Assembly: GCF_013403865.1 (NCBI RefSeq)
Contig: NZ_JABFDK010000001.1
Location: forward strand, 1,116,001-1,180,000
Source of the DNA: Winogradskyella costae
GTDB lineage: Bacteria > Bacteroidota > Bacteroidia > Flavobacteriales > Flavobacteriaceae
Direction: 5' to 3'
DNA length: 64,000 nucleotides
Below the pieces are notes generated by a model, which saw only the letters and a list, made by a program, of their open reading frames with translations, searched no databases and had not been told where the DNA came from. Both the position numbers and the translations under genes were made by a program. Positions 41,684 through 51,547 of the stretch are shown in pieces. The stretch's first letter is position 1; each line of letters starts with the position of its first letter.

Positions 41684-42787
41684 ATGAACAGAATCGTCTC
41701 AATTTTAATTCTACTCGTTACATTTTCGTCTTGTAAAAACGATACTAACAACACCACTGAAGCGACTTCTGGTGCGACTAAAAAATACGATTCTTTAATC
41801 TACCCTGAAGAAGTACATTTTAAGTCTCTAAGACAAGTCACTTATGGTGGAGATAATGCGGAAGCGTATTGGAGTTTTGATGACAAACAATTGGTTTTTC
41901 AATCTAATAATACAAAATGGGGAGTTGAATGTGACCAAATGTTCATCATGGATGCGAACCAAACGTTTACAGATAGTATTGCTCCTCCTATGGTGAGTAC
42001 AGGAAAAGGTAGAACAACCTGCTCGTATTTTATGCCAGATAACAAACATATTATTTACGCTTCTACGCATCTTGGAGACGAAGCTTGCCCTGATACTCCA
42101 CTTAGAAAAAACGGAAAGTATATTTGGCCAATCTATGATACCTTTGATATTTTTGTTGCGGATTTAGAAGGTAATATTGTAAAACAATTGACGAATGAAG
42201 TCGGTTATGATGCTGAACCAACCGTATCTCCAAAAGGTGATAAAATTGTATTTACATCAACTAGAAGTGGTGATTTAGAATTATATACTATGAATATTGA
42301 TGGCACCGATGTAAAGCAAATTACTAACGAATTAGGTTACGATGGTGGAGCGTTCTTTTCACCAGATGGGACGAAATTAATCTTTCGCTCATCACGTCCA
42401 AAAACAGAAGAAGAGATTAAAGAATATAAAGATTTATTGGCTGAAGGCTTAGTTCAACCAACGGAGATGGAATTGTATATCTGTAATGCAGATGGTTCTG
42501 ATTTACGTCAATTAACGGATTTAGGCAACGCGAATTGGAGTCCGTTTTTTCATCCTTCTGGTGAGAAAATTTTATTCTCTTCTAATTTTGAATCTGAACG
42601 TGGTTTTCCTTTCAACTTATACTTAATTGATATTGATGGAAAGAATTTAAAACGTGTAACGCATAGCACAACTTTTGATGCGTTCCCTGTGTTTTCGAAT
42701 GACGGTAAGTATTTAGTATTTTCTTCTAATCGTAATAATGGTGGTGGACGTGATACTAATTTGTTTATCGCAGAATGGCAAGATTAG
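41684..42787 (+). CDS. TolB-like beta-propeller lipoprotein
   Basis: A 367-residue lipoprotein (signal ending VTFSSC17) with PD40/TolB-type blades: NAEAYWSFDDKQLVFQSNN, GYDAEPTVSPKGDKIVFTSTRSGDLELYTMNIDGTDVKQIT, GGAFFSPDGTKLIFRSSRP, WSPFFHPSGEKILFSSNF and FPVFSNDGKYLVFSSNRN. Such periplasmic propellers serve as interaction platforms or as the N-terminal part of peptidases, but no peptidase domain follows here. Its stop codon overlaps by four bases the end of the convergent barrel receptor gene. Confidence 0.88.
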   Translation: MNRIVSILILLVTFSSCKNDTNNTTEATSGATKKYDSLIYPEEVHFKSLRQVTYGGDNAEAYWSFDDKQLVFQSNNTKWGVECDQMFIMDANQTFTDSIAPPMVSTGKGRTTCSYFMPDNKHIIYASTHLGDEACPDTPLRKNGKYIWPIYDTFDIFVADLEGNIVKQLTNEVGYDAEPTVSPKGDKIVFTSTRSGDLELYTMNIDGTDVKQITNELGYDGGAFFSPDGTKLIFRSSRPKTEEEIKEYKDLLAEGLVQPTEMELYICNADGSDLRQLTDLGNANWSPFFHPSGEKILFSSNFESERGFPFNLYLIDIDGKNLKRVTHSTTFDAFPVFSNDGKYLVFSSNRNNGGGRDTNLFIAEWQD

Positions 42788-45201
42788 TTTAAATCTTTAA
42801 GCCTTTCGCGCTCTTCAGCACTTGTAGTACGCTCATTAGTATTAAGCTTTGTGTTACCAAATTTATATCGGAAGCCTAACTTAATATATCTACTATCTAG
42901 ATCTACAAAACCAGAGCTAGACTGGTTTAAATAACGTGTTGACGTTTCATAGTTTTGTAGATTAAAGAAATCTTCAACAGCTAGAGAAATAACACCTTTT
43001 TTCTTAAAAACAGTTTTTGATAGACTCAACTCTGAAACCAATCGGTCTTCAACGGTTTGAAATTGTTGTAAATTTTTACCAATCCAAGTAAATGTTAGAC
43101 TAGCATGTAAGCTTTGGTCTTCTAAAAATGCGAAACTATTATGTAAAATACTATAATTAGACCATTGATCTTGTGTTACAAAGCCTTCCCCAAAATTAGA
43201 TTCTTCGGAAATATTATAAAAGGAGGTTACAGCATAGAGATTCCAAGTACTGGTTGGATAATAATCAAAAACAAAATCGAATCCATATTCCACTTTTTTA
43301 TCCAAATTTATTGGTGTAAAAGCGACTTCATTCGTTTGATTATTTTGGCGAGGTAATTCTACAATATCACCATCATAATTCATATAATACGCTTCCACAG
43401 TAAAGTGCTCTAGAAAATTACTTCCTATTTTATAATGATCTCTATACGTCGGCACTAAATTAGGATTACCCAACACAACGGTGTTCTCGTTTAAGAAAAA
43501 TGTAAATGGATTTAAGTCCGTATAACTCGGCCTTGTTATACTGCGTTTATATGTTGCATATATGTTCGCCTCTTTTAAAAGCTGATGCGATAAACTGGCA
43601 TTAGGAAACCAACCAAAATAATCTTGAGTATTTCTTTCTGTTAAGGATAAAGAGTTACCTTCAATATGACTTTGCTCTACTCTAAGGCCAAGATTTAATT
43701 CCCATTTGTCCCAAGATTTAGCATAGTTAGAATAGGCTGCAAACACTTCTTCATCATATCTAAACGCATCTGTGTTATTAACGTCTATAACTTCTGAGTT
43801 TCCGACAATATCTAATTTTGTAATGTCACTATCAGTATTGACATTAGAATATTTTACTCCGGCACCAAAACTAGAAGTCTCATTAATTGGTAAGCTATAG
43901 TCTATTTTACCTGTTATAATATTTGTTTTCTGATTAGAGATTGAGTTAAACTCAGAATCTCCACTAAACAGATTATTAACATCAAAATTATTAGTGAATA
44001 CATTTTGGTCGCGACTATAATCGTAAATGGTATAATGTGCATTAAATGTCAAGTTGGCGCTATTTTCAAAATCGCGTCTAAAAATTAAATCGGTACCAAT
44101 ATTGTACTTGTTATCTCTAGATAAATTATCTGCCGTAAACCGCTCTTGAAAAACTAAATTTTCATCCGTAATAGTCGTGTTATTTTTTATTTGATACTTA
44201 TAATAAGGAGTGTATAAACCCGTACTTGTTAAACTCAACGTATTTTTATCATCAATATAATAATCAAAATTAAGATTAAGATTATGTGTTTCTGACCAGG
44301 TATTTCTATTGATATTAGATTTCCAGATTTCCTCAATATTTCTTGAGTCATCTAAAAAATTCACGGTATCGTCTTGGTCTCTATTGATTTTATTCTTAGT
44401 ATAACTGTAATTAAGATTAAGGTTGAATTTATTGTTTTTAAAATAATGACTCGTTCCTCCGTTATATCTAGGAAAAACTCCTTGTGTATAATTTGTAAAC
44501 ACACTACCTCTATAACCTGTTACTATATTTCTACTCATTATAATATTAATCACAGCACCAGAATCTGCATCATAGCTTGCAGGCGGATTTGTTATCACCT
44601 CAACGGATTTAATACTATTTGCTGGCGCACTTTCCAATAGCGCAATGAGTTCATCGGAAGTTAATTGTACGCGTCTATTATTAATATAAACGATTGCTGG
44701 TGTACTTTTAATATTAATAGTGCCTTCTGAAACTATAATGCCCGGTGTATTTTTTAAGACGCTAAGTGTAGAACCTTCTATTAATGCTGTATTCTCTACA
44801 TTAAAAATTAAGCGATCTGGCTTACGTGTTATAGTTGGTTTTTTGGCTATAACAGTGACTTCATTTAAATTTTCGGGAATATCGTTTAGTTGAATGGTTT
44901 TTAAATCTAAATCTCCTGTTAGGATGATTTTTTGTTGAAACTCTTCAAAACCTAAGTAGCTTATTTTGAGGTAAAATGTTGTTTCTGATAAATTAATTAA
45001 ACTAAAGAATCCATTATCGTCGGTTGAAGTACCTTTTAAATAATCACCTTCAACTTCGGTTAAAATAACAACATTTGCAAACTCAATGGGATTGCTATCA
45101 GCATCAACAACACGACCGGTAACAGAATAATCCTGAGCAAATACCACAGAAGAAAGCATACATGTACATATACAAAAACAGAGGCGCAAAGGTGTTATCA
45201 T
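42784..45201 (-). CDS. Outer-membrane beta-barrel receptor family protein
   Basis: I use the ATG at 45201 (MITPLRLCFCICTCMLSSVVFA), giving 805 residues; the frame opens at a TTG six codons earlier. The signal peptide is followed by a carboxypeptidase-regulatory-like domain (about residues 24-105, SVTGRVVDADSNPIEFANVVI). A short plug comes next (about 120-215: KPDRLIFNVENTALIEGS, NTPGIIVSEGTINIKSTPAIVYINNRRVQL). A large barrel of the OMP_b-brl_3 type completes the protein. It has no STN domain, so is not a FecR-type signalling receptor. The substrate is unknown, and no SusD-like partner lies beside it. Confidence 0.85.
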   Translation of the reverse strand: MITPLRLCFCICTCMLSSVVFAQDYSVTGRVVDADSNPIEFANVVILTEVEGDYLKGTSTDDNGFFSLINLSETTFYLKISYLGFEEFQQKIILTGDLDLKTIQLNDIPENLNEVTVIAKKPTITRKPDRLIFNVENTALIEGSTLSVLKNTPGIIVSEGTINIKSTPAIVYINNRRVQLTSDELIALLESAPANSIKSVEVITNPPASYDADSGAVINIIMSRNIVTGYRGSVFTNYTQGVFPRYNGGTSHYFKNNKFNLNLNYSYTKNKINRDQDDTVNFLDDSRNIEEIWKSNINRNTWSETHNLNLNFDYYIDDKNTLSLTSTGLYTPYYKYQIKNNTTITDENLVFQERFTADNLSRDNKYNIGTDLIFRRDFENSANLTFNAHYTIYDYSRDQNVFTNNFDVNNLFSGDSEFNSISNQKTNIITGKIDYSLPINETSSFGAGVKYSNVNTDSDITKLDIVGNSEVIDVNNTDAFRYDEEVFAAYSNYAKSWDKWELNLGLRVEQSHIEGNSLSLTERNTQDYFGWFPNASLSHQLLKEANIYATYKRSITRPSYTDLNPFTFFLNENTVVLGNPNLVPTYRDHYKIGSNFLEHFTVEAYYMNYDGDIVELPRQNNQTNEVAFTPINLDKKVEYGFDFVFDYYPTSTWNLYAVTSFYNISEESNFGEGFVTQDQWSNYSILHNSFAFLEDQSLHASLTFTWIGKNLQQFQTVEDRLVSELSLSKTVFKKKGVISLAVEDFFNLQNYETSTRYLNQSSSGFVDLDSRYIKLGFRYKFGNTKLNTNERTTSAEERERLKDLN

Positions 45202-45313
45202 AAAATTGTTTGATTGCAAGGTATAAATTGTTTTTCAAATAATACTGTGGTTTTTCCGTAATTAGTCCTGTTTTTATTGTTCAATTTGATACGTCAATGC
45301 ACAAGAAATCAAT

Positions 45314-45321
45314 TATATTTG
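45314..45321 (+). promoter_or_regulatory. Candidate -7 element (TATATTTG) for lepA
   Basis: TATATTTG fits TAnnTTTG and ends 29 bp before the lepA ATG. A TTG at 45286-45288 lies 25 bp upstream, slightly beyond the usual spacing. Confidence 0.4.
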
Positions 45322-45350
45322 CCAATTACTTATTGCCTTAGAAAAGAGAC

Positions 45351-47147
45351 ATGAAAAATATTCGTAATTTTTGCATTATTGCACATATTGACCACGGTAA
45401 AAGCACTCTAGCAGACCGTTTATTAGATGCTACAGGTTCTGTAACTGCCCGCGAACAACAAGCTCAGCTTTTAGATAGTATGGACTTGGAACGTGAGCGT
45501 GGTATTACTATTAAGTCCCACGCTATTCAAATGGATTATATGTATGAAGGCGAAAAATATGTACTTAACCTTATCGATACTCCTGGACACGTAGATTTTT
45601 CTTATGAAGTATCGCGATCGATTGCTGCTTGTGAAGGCGCTTTATTAATTGTAGATGCCGCTCAGAGTATACAGGCTCAAACTATCTCTAACTTATACTT
45701 AGCCTTAGAGAATGATTTAGAGATTATTCCTGTGCTAAACAAAGTAGATTTACCAAGTGCAAACCCAGAAGAAGTTACTGATGATATCGTTGATCTTTTA
45801 GGTTGTGATCCTGAAGAAGTCATTCATGCCAGTGGAAAAACAGGTTTTGGTGTTGAGAATATCTTGAAAGCTATTATTGAACGTATTCCGGCTCCAAAAG
45901 GAGATGTTAATGCCCCTTTACAAGCTTTAATTTTCGATTCTGTTTATAATACGTTTAGAGGTATTGAAACCTATTTTAGAGTTTTTGATGGTGAAATTAA
46001 AAAAGGTCAGAAAATTAAATTCGTAGCTACGGACAAAGAATATTTCGCAGATGAAGTTGGTACCTTAAAACTAACTCAAGTTGCCAAACAAAGCGTAAAA
46101 GCTGGTGATGTTGGGTATTTAATTACGGGTATTAAAACGGCAAAAGAAGTTAAAGTTGGTGATACCATTACAGATTTCGCCAATCCAACAACTAATATTG
46201 TTGAAGGTTTTGAAGACGTAAAACCAATGGTTTTTGCAGGTATTTACCCTGTAGACACTGAAGATTACGAAGAGTTGAGAAACTCTATGGAAAAGCTACA
46301 ACTTAATGATGCATCCTTGGTATTTCAACCAGAAAGTTCTGCCGCGTTAGGTTTTGGTTTCCGCTGTGGATTCTTAGGCATGCTTCACATGGAAATTATC
46401 CAAGAACGTTTAGAGCGTGAGTTTGATATGACGGTTATTACAACCGTGCCTAACGTATCTTATCATGCTTACACAAACAAAAACCCAGATGAGGCTTTTA
46501 TTGTTAATAATCCAAGTGACTTACCAGAGCCAACAACTGTAAATCGTGTTGAAGAGCCGTTTATTAAGGCCACCATTATTACAAAATCTGATTTTGTAGG
46601 TAACGTAATGAGCCTGTGTATTGAAAAACGAGGTATGATTGTTAATCAAACCTATTTAACCACAGAACGTGTAGAGTTGATTTTTGAAATGCCATTAGCA
46701 GAAATTGTTTTCGATTTTTATGATCGTTTAAAAACGGTTTCTAAAGGTTATGCTTCTTTCGATTATTCACCAATTGGTATGAAAGTATCAAAATTAGTAC
46801 GTTTAGATGTGTTATTAAATGCACAGCCTGTTGATGCACTTTCTGCATTAATTCACGCGGATAACGCGCACCACATTGGTAAAAAAATGTGTGAGAAGTT
46901 GAAAGAATTAATTCCACGTCAACAATTTGATATTCCTATTCAAGCAGCTATTGGAGCAAAAATCATTGCCAGAGAAACTGTAAAGGCCTTACGTAAAGAT
47001 GTAACTGCAAAATGTTATGGTGGTGATATTTCTCGTAAACGTAAGTTACTTGAAAAGCAGAAAAAAGGAAAGAAACGTATGAGACAAGTTGGTAATGTTG
47101 AAATTCCACAACAAGCTTTTATGGCTGTTTTAAAATTAAACGACTAA
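45351..47147 (+). CDS. lepA: Elongation factor 4 (back-translocating GTPase LepA)
   Basis: A 598-residue translational GTPase. The G1 motif [15 protein letters not shown] is near residue 10, [12 protein letters not shown] gives the switch region and [16 protein letters not shown] the G3 motif. NKVDLPSA is G4. The C-terminal half carries the LepA-specific domain, including [20 protein letters not shown] and the Lys-rich [28 protein letters not shown] end. It binds ribosomes and promotes back-translocation or 30S assembly under stress. It is monocistronic and ends at a terminator shared with the convergent LytTR gene. Confidence 0.97.
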   Translation: MKNIRNFCIIAHIDHGKSTLADRLLDATGSVTAREQQAQLLDSMDLERERGITIKSHAIQMDYMYEGEKYVLNLIDTPGHVDFSYEVSRSIAACEGALLIVDAAQSIQAQTISNLYLALENDLEIIPVLNKVDLPSANPEEVTDDIVDLLGCDPEEVIHASGKTGFGVENILKAIIERIPAPKGDVNAPLQALIFDSVYNTFRGIETYFRVFDGEIKKGQKIKFVATDKEYFADEVGTLKLTQVAKQSVKAGDVGYLITGIKTAKEVKVGDTITDFANPTTNIVEGFEDVKPMVFAGIYPVDTEDYEELRNSMEKLQLNDASLVFQPESSAALGFGFRCGFLGMLHMEIIQERLEREFDMTVITTVPNVSYHAYTNKNPDEAFIVNNPSDLPEPTTVNRVEEPFIKATIITKSDFVGNVMSLCIEKRGMIVNQTYLTTERVELIFEMPLAEIVFDFYDRLKTVSKGYASFDYSPIGMKVSKLVRLDVLLNAQPVDALSALIHADNAHHIGKKMCEKLKELIPRQQFDIPIQAAIGAKIIARETVKALRKDVTAKCYGGDISRKRKLLEKQKKGKKRMRQVGNVEIPQQAFMAVLKLND

Positions 47148-47183
47148 ACGAATTCCTGCGAAAGCAAATGTTATTTATATCAT

Positions 47184-47214
47184 CAGAAATCCCTTTTTTT
47201 AAAGGGATTTTTTT
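47184..47214. terminator. Bidirectional terminator between lepA and the LytTR regulator gene
   Basis: The hairpin AAATCCCTTT/AAAGGGATTT with a short T loop is followed by a T-run on the plus strand and an A-run before it. It lies about 40 bp after lepA and overlaps the end of the convergent regulator gene. Confidence 0.75.
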
Positions 47215-47992
47215 ATTCCTCAAGCCACTTTCTAAACTCTGCTGTTGTAGAAGAACTCGTCATTACAGTCTCTTTTAAGCCCGTCATTTTAATAAGTAAT
47301 CGGTTTTTAAAATGGCTTTCTATATTCTCAATAAAATCGATATGAACCAGTTCGCTTCTATTAATTTTAAAATATTTTTTAGGGTTTAATTGACTGTAAA
47401 TAGTACTTATATTTTGTGAAATGGTATGTCTTTTACCTTCATAATCTGTGGCGATACAAAAATCTCCAGATGCTTCTACAACACTAATATCAGCCGCATT
47501 TAACAACTGAATTCCTTTGGTTTTTTTAATAACAAAACGCTTTTTATAATTGGTGTTTTCCTCTTTTAAAGCCAACTTTAAAGTATCTAGTGTTGAATGA
47601 TTTAAAGCGTTATAATCGCCTTGTTGGAATAAGGCTTGGTATTTTTCTATAGCTTTATTAAAATCTGTTTGTGTGTAGGGTTTTAAAATATAAGCAATGC
47701 CATTAGTGTTAAAGGCTTCAAACAAATAATCATCATGTGCGGAACAGAAAATAATAGGTGAATCTATAGAAACACTATTAAACAAATCGAAAGATATACC
47801 ATCTAATAATTGAATATCTGACAATATAAAATCGTAGGTTTTTTCATTTAATAATAGTTTTCCCTCACTAATAGAGCGCGCCCAATCGTGCTTTATACCT
47901 TCAGAAAAAAATGTTTGTAAACACCCTATAAGTTTTTGATACGCTGGGATTTCGTCTTCCAAAATTAAGATGTTAATGGTTTTATTTTTCAT
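47213..47992 (-). CDS. LytTR-family response regulator
   Basis: I use the ATG at 47992; a GTG stands directly before it. The 259-residue protein has a receiver domain (ILEDEIP near residue 9, phospho-acceptor Asp in YDFILSDIQLLDG, Lys in YILKPYTQTD). A C-terminal LytTR DNA-binding domain starts at about residue 155 and includes GIQLLNAADISVVEASGDFC and KKYFKINRSELVHIDFIENIE. It overlaps the kinase gene by 11 bases, so the pair is coupled. Its likely target is the receptor gene at the head of the same operon (inference). Confidence 0.93.
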   Translation of the reverse strand: MKNKTINILILEDEIPAYQKLIGCLQTFFSEGIKHDWARSISEGKLLLNEKTYDFILSDIQLLDGISFDLFNSVSIDSPIIFCSAHDDYLFEAFNTNGIAYILKPYTQTDFNKAIEKYQALFQQGDYNALNHSTLDTLKLALKEENTNYKKRFVIKKTKGIQLLNAADISVVEASGDFCIATDYEGKRHTISQNISTIYSQLNPKKYFKINRSELVHIDFIENIESHFKNRLLIKMTGLKETVMTSSSTTAEFRKWLEE

Positions 47993-48992
47993 CACTTAAT
48001 TTAATAATAGGAATTATAATTTTATAGCTCTTAGCTGTATCACTGATTTGAATTTGTTTATCGCTTAGTAATTGATACCTCTGTTTTAAGTTTATTAATC
48101 CTGTTCCTAAAGACTCCGGATTGATTCCTGTGCTTGTATTCGTATTTGTTACTGTTATCCAATCTTCGGCTATTAAAATGGTCGTTTCAATCGTATTTCC
48201 ATCTATCATTTTATTATGCTTTACCACATTCTCTAAGAGTGTTTGTAATGCTCCTGTTGGAATAAATTTATCGTTTAAACTCGTATTATTAACAATATTG
48301 AAACGGTAATCATTAGCAAAGCGTGTTTCAATTAAGAATACATAATTTTCAGCAAAATTAACTTCTTTAGACAATTCCATGACCTCAGCATCTTTTGTTT
48401 TAATTAAATACCTATAAATTAAAGACAATCGATTTATATACTCTTTTGCGCTTGTTGGATTGCTATCTATTAAAGCATCTAACGTATTTAAATTGTTAAA
48501 TAAAAAATGTGGATCTAATTGAGAACGCAGTAGTTTAAGTTCGTTTTCTTTCTGCTGTTTTTCTATTTTTAAAAATTCATTTTGCCCTTCGTAAAACTTT
48601 TTAGTTAATAATAGTGCAAAAGGAAAAGCTGTTTGAAAAGTTCCTCTATCGATCATATTTATAACAAAATCTAATCCTTTTGGGTAATTATTCCAATCAT
48701 TTTGCCCAGACCAGAATCCTATAGTATACTCTATTCCTGTGATAACAATTAAAATTATAAGCCCCAAAAAAGCAAAAAGGAAATACTTCTTTTCTTTTAC
48801 AAATTTTGGAATTAACCAAAACACAAATAAAAAGATTACACTACAAATAGCAATTAAATCGGCTGGAAAATCTAAAAGGTATTCTCTTAATAACGCACCT
48901 CTTTCATAATATGCCTTTCCTTGAATTAAATAAGACACAACAAAATAAACGGCTAATACTAATAGATCTGATTTATTAAGTTTGTTATTCAT
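47982..48992 (-). CDS. LytS/YehU-type sensor histidine kinase
   Basis: A 336-residue kinase with four N-terminal helices (about residues 10-25, 43-62, 72-92 and 115-135). The HisKA-like His_kinase segment follows, with the phospho-acceptor in LLRSQLDPHFLFNNLNTLDALID. A short ATPase domain ends in GTGLINLKQRYQLLSD. It has no separate extracytoplasmic domain, so the input is sensed in or at the membrane or through a partner. Transcribed after the barrel receptor (9 bp away) and overlapping the LytTR regulator. Confidence 0.92.
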   Translation of the reverse strand: MNNKLNKSDLLVLAVYFVVSYLIQGKAYYERGALLREYLLDFPADLIAICSVIFLFVFWLIPKFVKEKKYFLFAFLGLIILIVITGIEYTIGFWSGQNDWNNYPKGLDFVINMIDRGTFQTAFPFALLLTKKFYEGQNEFLKIEKQQKENELKLLRSQLDPHFLFNNLNTLDALIDSNPTSAKEYINRLSLIYRYLIKTKDAEVMELSKEVNFAENYVFLIETRFANDYRFNIVNNTSLNDKFIPTGALQTLLENVVKHNKMIDGNTIETTILIAEDWITVTNTNTSTGINPESLGTGLINLKQRYQLLSDKQIQISDTAKSYKIIIPIIKLSDEK

Positions 48993-49001
48993 TTTAATGG
49001 A

Positions 49002-51368
49002 TTAATTATTAGCCTCAATTCTGTTTTCTTCATCTCTAGAAGTTTGGCTTCTACTTTTCTTTTTCCCGTATTTAGATCCAAAACTGTAGGCTAATCTCAA
49101 TTGAATATTTTGTCTAGAGCCATTACTTTCTACATCTGCAAGGCCATTACCATAATCTATATTTCCAATGTAACCTCTGTTAAGCATTTTACTAAAACCA
49201 AGATTCGCTTTCAATTTATCATCTAAAAACTTTTTACCAAATGAAAAGTCTAATTCTGCGAACCAATCTATTTCTACTTGACCTTCTAAAGCTCCTGTTC
49301 CATAATTTCCGCTTAATTCAAAATTAATATCCCATGGCAATTCATAATTAGCTTGTAAAAACCAAATTAGATTCCATTTATCTAAATCGACATTAAATGT
49401 TGAGGATTCAAAATCTGTATTGGTAACAATAATACCTGTGTAACCTTCTAAACCTTCTGTAAAATCTACAGGTGCAAACAATCTAAAATTCCAATTTTCA
49501 TTGTTTTCAATATTCACTACTTGCTGTCTAATCTGTGCTGTGGTATTGTCTTGTTTTATTAAATTGAAAATAGCATCGTCTGTTTTACTATAACCAATTG
49601 TAAAAAAGGGTTGACCATCATAGGTTAGGTTAAATTGATAATTATTAGTGTAAGATGGTATTAAATTTTGGTTGCCTTCATTTGCAGAAAACGGATCTAA
49701 AAATGTAGCAAAAGAATTTAAACTGCTATAAGATGGTCTTTGAATTCTATAACTGTAAGATACACTTGCTCCTAAAACATCCGTTAATTTTCTACTTATT
49801 GAAGCACTTGGAAATAACTTTTTAATAGGTCTTTTTTGCACTTCTGTAACAAGAGTTCCGCTATCTAAATAAGTAGATGCTCCATCTGTATTACTATCTT
49901 CATAACGCAAACCTCCAGAAAAAGACCACGCTCCTACTGTAGCATTTATTTTAGAATAGAGTGCAAATATGGTTTCGTCTATTACAAAGCGGCTACTTTC
50001 TTCATTCACCAAATCAAATGTTCCGCTGTTATCTATTAAGGCTTGCAAATCATTGTCTGTTTCTACATCTGCATATCTTGAGCCTGCACTAAGTTTTAGG
50101 TTATCTGAGAATGTTTTGGTATAATCTACTCGATACGTTTTTATGTTGAATGTTCCTTCTTGTATGTACCTTCTATCTGTAAAAGCAACTGTACTACCTG
50201 CAACATCTGAAAGTGTATTTGTATTATCGTTTGTAAAATCTACATAATTAAAATCTAGAACTAGTTTATCGGTTTCTGTCTTATACTCGTAATACGGATT
50301 GATATTAAAATTAGCACGATCTCTATCAAAATAATTTTCAGAAAATAAGGTTTCAGTATTGCTTTCGTCAGAAATAATGGTTTTACTACTGGATGTTCTT
50401 GTCGATGTTCTTTTATAAAATCGTCCTCCCAAACCAATAGAATGATGTTCACTTAAATAATAATCTAAATTTCCACTAATTGAAAAATTTTGAGGATCGT
50501 AAGGTTCTCTTGTTGCCTGGTCGTAAGTTTCTGTTCCAACTGTTCTCACTAAAAACAAATCTTCTCGCCAAGTTGGTTCCGAGTAATTAACACTTGTCTG
50601 CCAATTTAGTTTGTTCTTAAAACTCGCCATAGAAAAACCAGAACCCCATTCAAAACCTTCGTCCTTACCCACCCAAGAAGTTACATTTCCATTGGTGCCT
50701 AACTGCACATTTTTCTTTAAAATAATATTAATAATTGCAGCTGATCCAGAGGCTTCATATTCCGCTCCTGGTTGCTCTACAAGTTCTATTCTAGAAATAT
50801 TATCTGCAGGAAAATCTCTTAATAAGGTTTCAACATCCATGTATTCGGTTGTTTTTCCATTAATTAAGATTTTTACTCCCGATTTTCCAGCGATTGAAAT
50901 ACCATTGTTAGATACCAAAACACCCGGGATTTTGCGCATTACATCCTCTAGATTGGTGTTTATCATTTCAGAATTTTCGAGATCTACGATGAGCTTTTCG
51001 GCGGTTTGTTTAAAAACAGGTCGTTTAGATTTTATAACAACTTCTCCTAAAGTTTGTGCTTCTTCCTTAAGAGTAAAATTGAAGATTTTGTCTGCTGTGC
51101 TTAGCGTAAAAACTTCGGTTTTCTCTGTTTGGAAACCTAGTGAAGAAATTTCAAGGCTGTACTTGCCTTGTTCTAAGTTTTTGAATTCATAATAACCTGC
51201 ATTGTCACTTACCAATCCTGTTAGCGGATCATTAACACCTTCTTGATAAATAATAATGTTTGCAAATGGTAAGGGTTGATTAGTCTCGTCTGTAATAGTG
51301 CCTTTTACATTTTGAGAAAAACCTAAGGTAACAGTTAAAATTAAAAAACTACATAAAAATGATTTCAT
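49002..51368 (-). CDS. Outer-membrane beta-barrel receptor in an operon with a LytS/LytTR system
   Basis: A 788-residue receptor (signal peptide ending LGFSQ). The carboxypeptidase-regulatory-like domain covers about residues 22-100. The plug covers about 110-215, with QTAEKLIVDLENSEMINTN, KIPGVLVSNNGISIAGKSG and VLINGKTTEY. An OMP_b-brl_3 barrel follows and ends in basic and acidic residues after LRLAYSFGSKYGKK. It shares the same layout as the receptor at 42784. It is the first gene of a three-gene operon with a histidine kinase and response regulator, which suggests a nutrient-sensing or feedback role. The ligand is unknown. Confidence 0.86.
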   Translation of the reverse strand: MKSFLCSFLILTVTLGFSQNVKGTITDETNQPLPFANIIIYQEGVNDPLTGLVSDNAGYYEFKNLEQGKYSLEISSLGFQTEKTEVFTLSTADKIFNFTLKEEAQTLGEVVIKSKRPVFKQTAEKLIVDLENSEMINTNLEDVMRKIPGVLVSNNGISIAGKSGVKILINGKTTEYMDVETLLRDFPADNISRIELVEQPGAEYEASGSAAIINIILKKNVQLGTNGNVTSWVGKDEGFEWGSGFSMASFKNKLNWQTSVNYSEPTWREDLFLVRTVGTETYDQATREPYDPQNFSISGNLDYYLSEHHSIGLGGRFYKRTSTRTSSSKTIISDESNTETLFSENYFDRDRANFNINPYYEYKTETDKLVLDFNYVDFTNDNTNTLSDVAGSTVAFTDRRYIQEGTFNIKTYRVDYTKTFSDNLKLSAGSRYADVETDNDLQALIDNSGTFDLVNEESSRFVIDETIFALYSKINATVGAWSFSGGLRYEDSNTDGASTYLDSGTLVTEVQKRPIKKLFPSASISRKLTDVLGASVSYSYRIQRPSYSSLNSFATFLDPFSANEGNQNLIPSYTNNYQFNLTYDGQPFFTIGYSKTDDAIFNLIKQDNTTAQIRQQVVNIENNENWNFRLFAPVDFTEGLEGYTGIIVTNTDFESSTFNVDLDKWNLIWFLQANYELPWDINFELSGNYGTGALEGQVEIDWFAELDFSFGKKFLDDKLKANLGFSKMLNRGYIGNIDYGNGLADVESNGSRQNIQLRLAYSFGSKYGKKKSRSQTSRDEENRIEANN

Positions 51369-51495
51369 AACTGATTCGATTAAGATTGATGATGTAAATA
51401 TATACCCACCTATTTATTTTTAAAATCAGAATATGCCGAAACGGGTTAAAAAAAAGTTGAATTGGTTGTATTAATATCTAATGAATAATCTTCGA

Positions 51496-51547
51496 CTCTA
51501 ATGTAAATGGCTCTAATGTAAATGGCTCTAATGTAAATGGCTCTAAT
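51496..51547. repeat. 15-bp tandem repeat, three and a half copies, at the antiporter gene's stop codon
   Basis: The unit CTCTAATGTAAATGG occurs at 51496, 51511 and 51526, with a partial copy (CTCTAAT) at 51541. The gene's TAG (51543-51545) lies in the partial copy. Since 15 is a multiple of three, every copy carries an in-frame TAG on the minus strand. Confidence 0.95.

Noticed and set aside
42784..45201. SusC-type polysaccharide utilisation locus
   Set aside because: No SusD-like lipoprotein or glycoside hydrolase is adjacent to either barrel receptor, and their barrels are of the OMP_b-brl_3 type.
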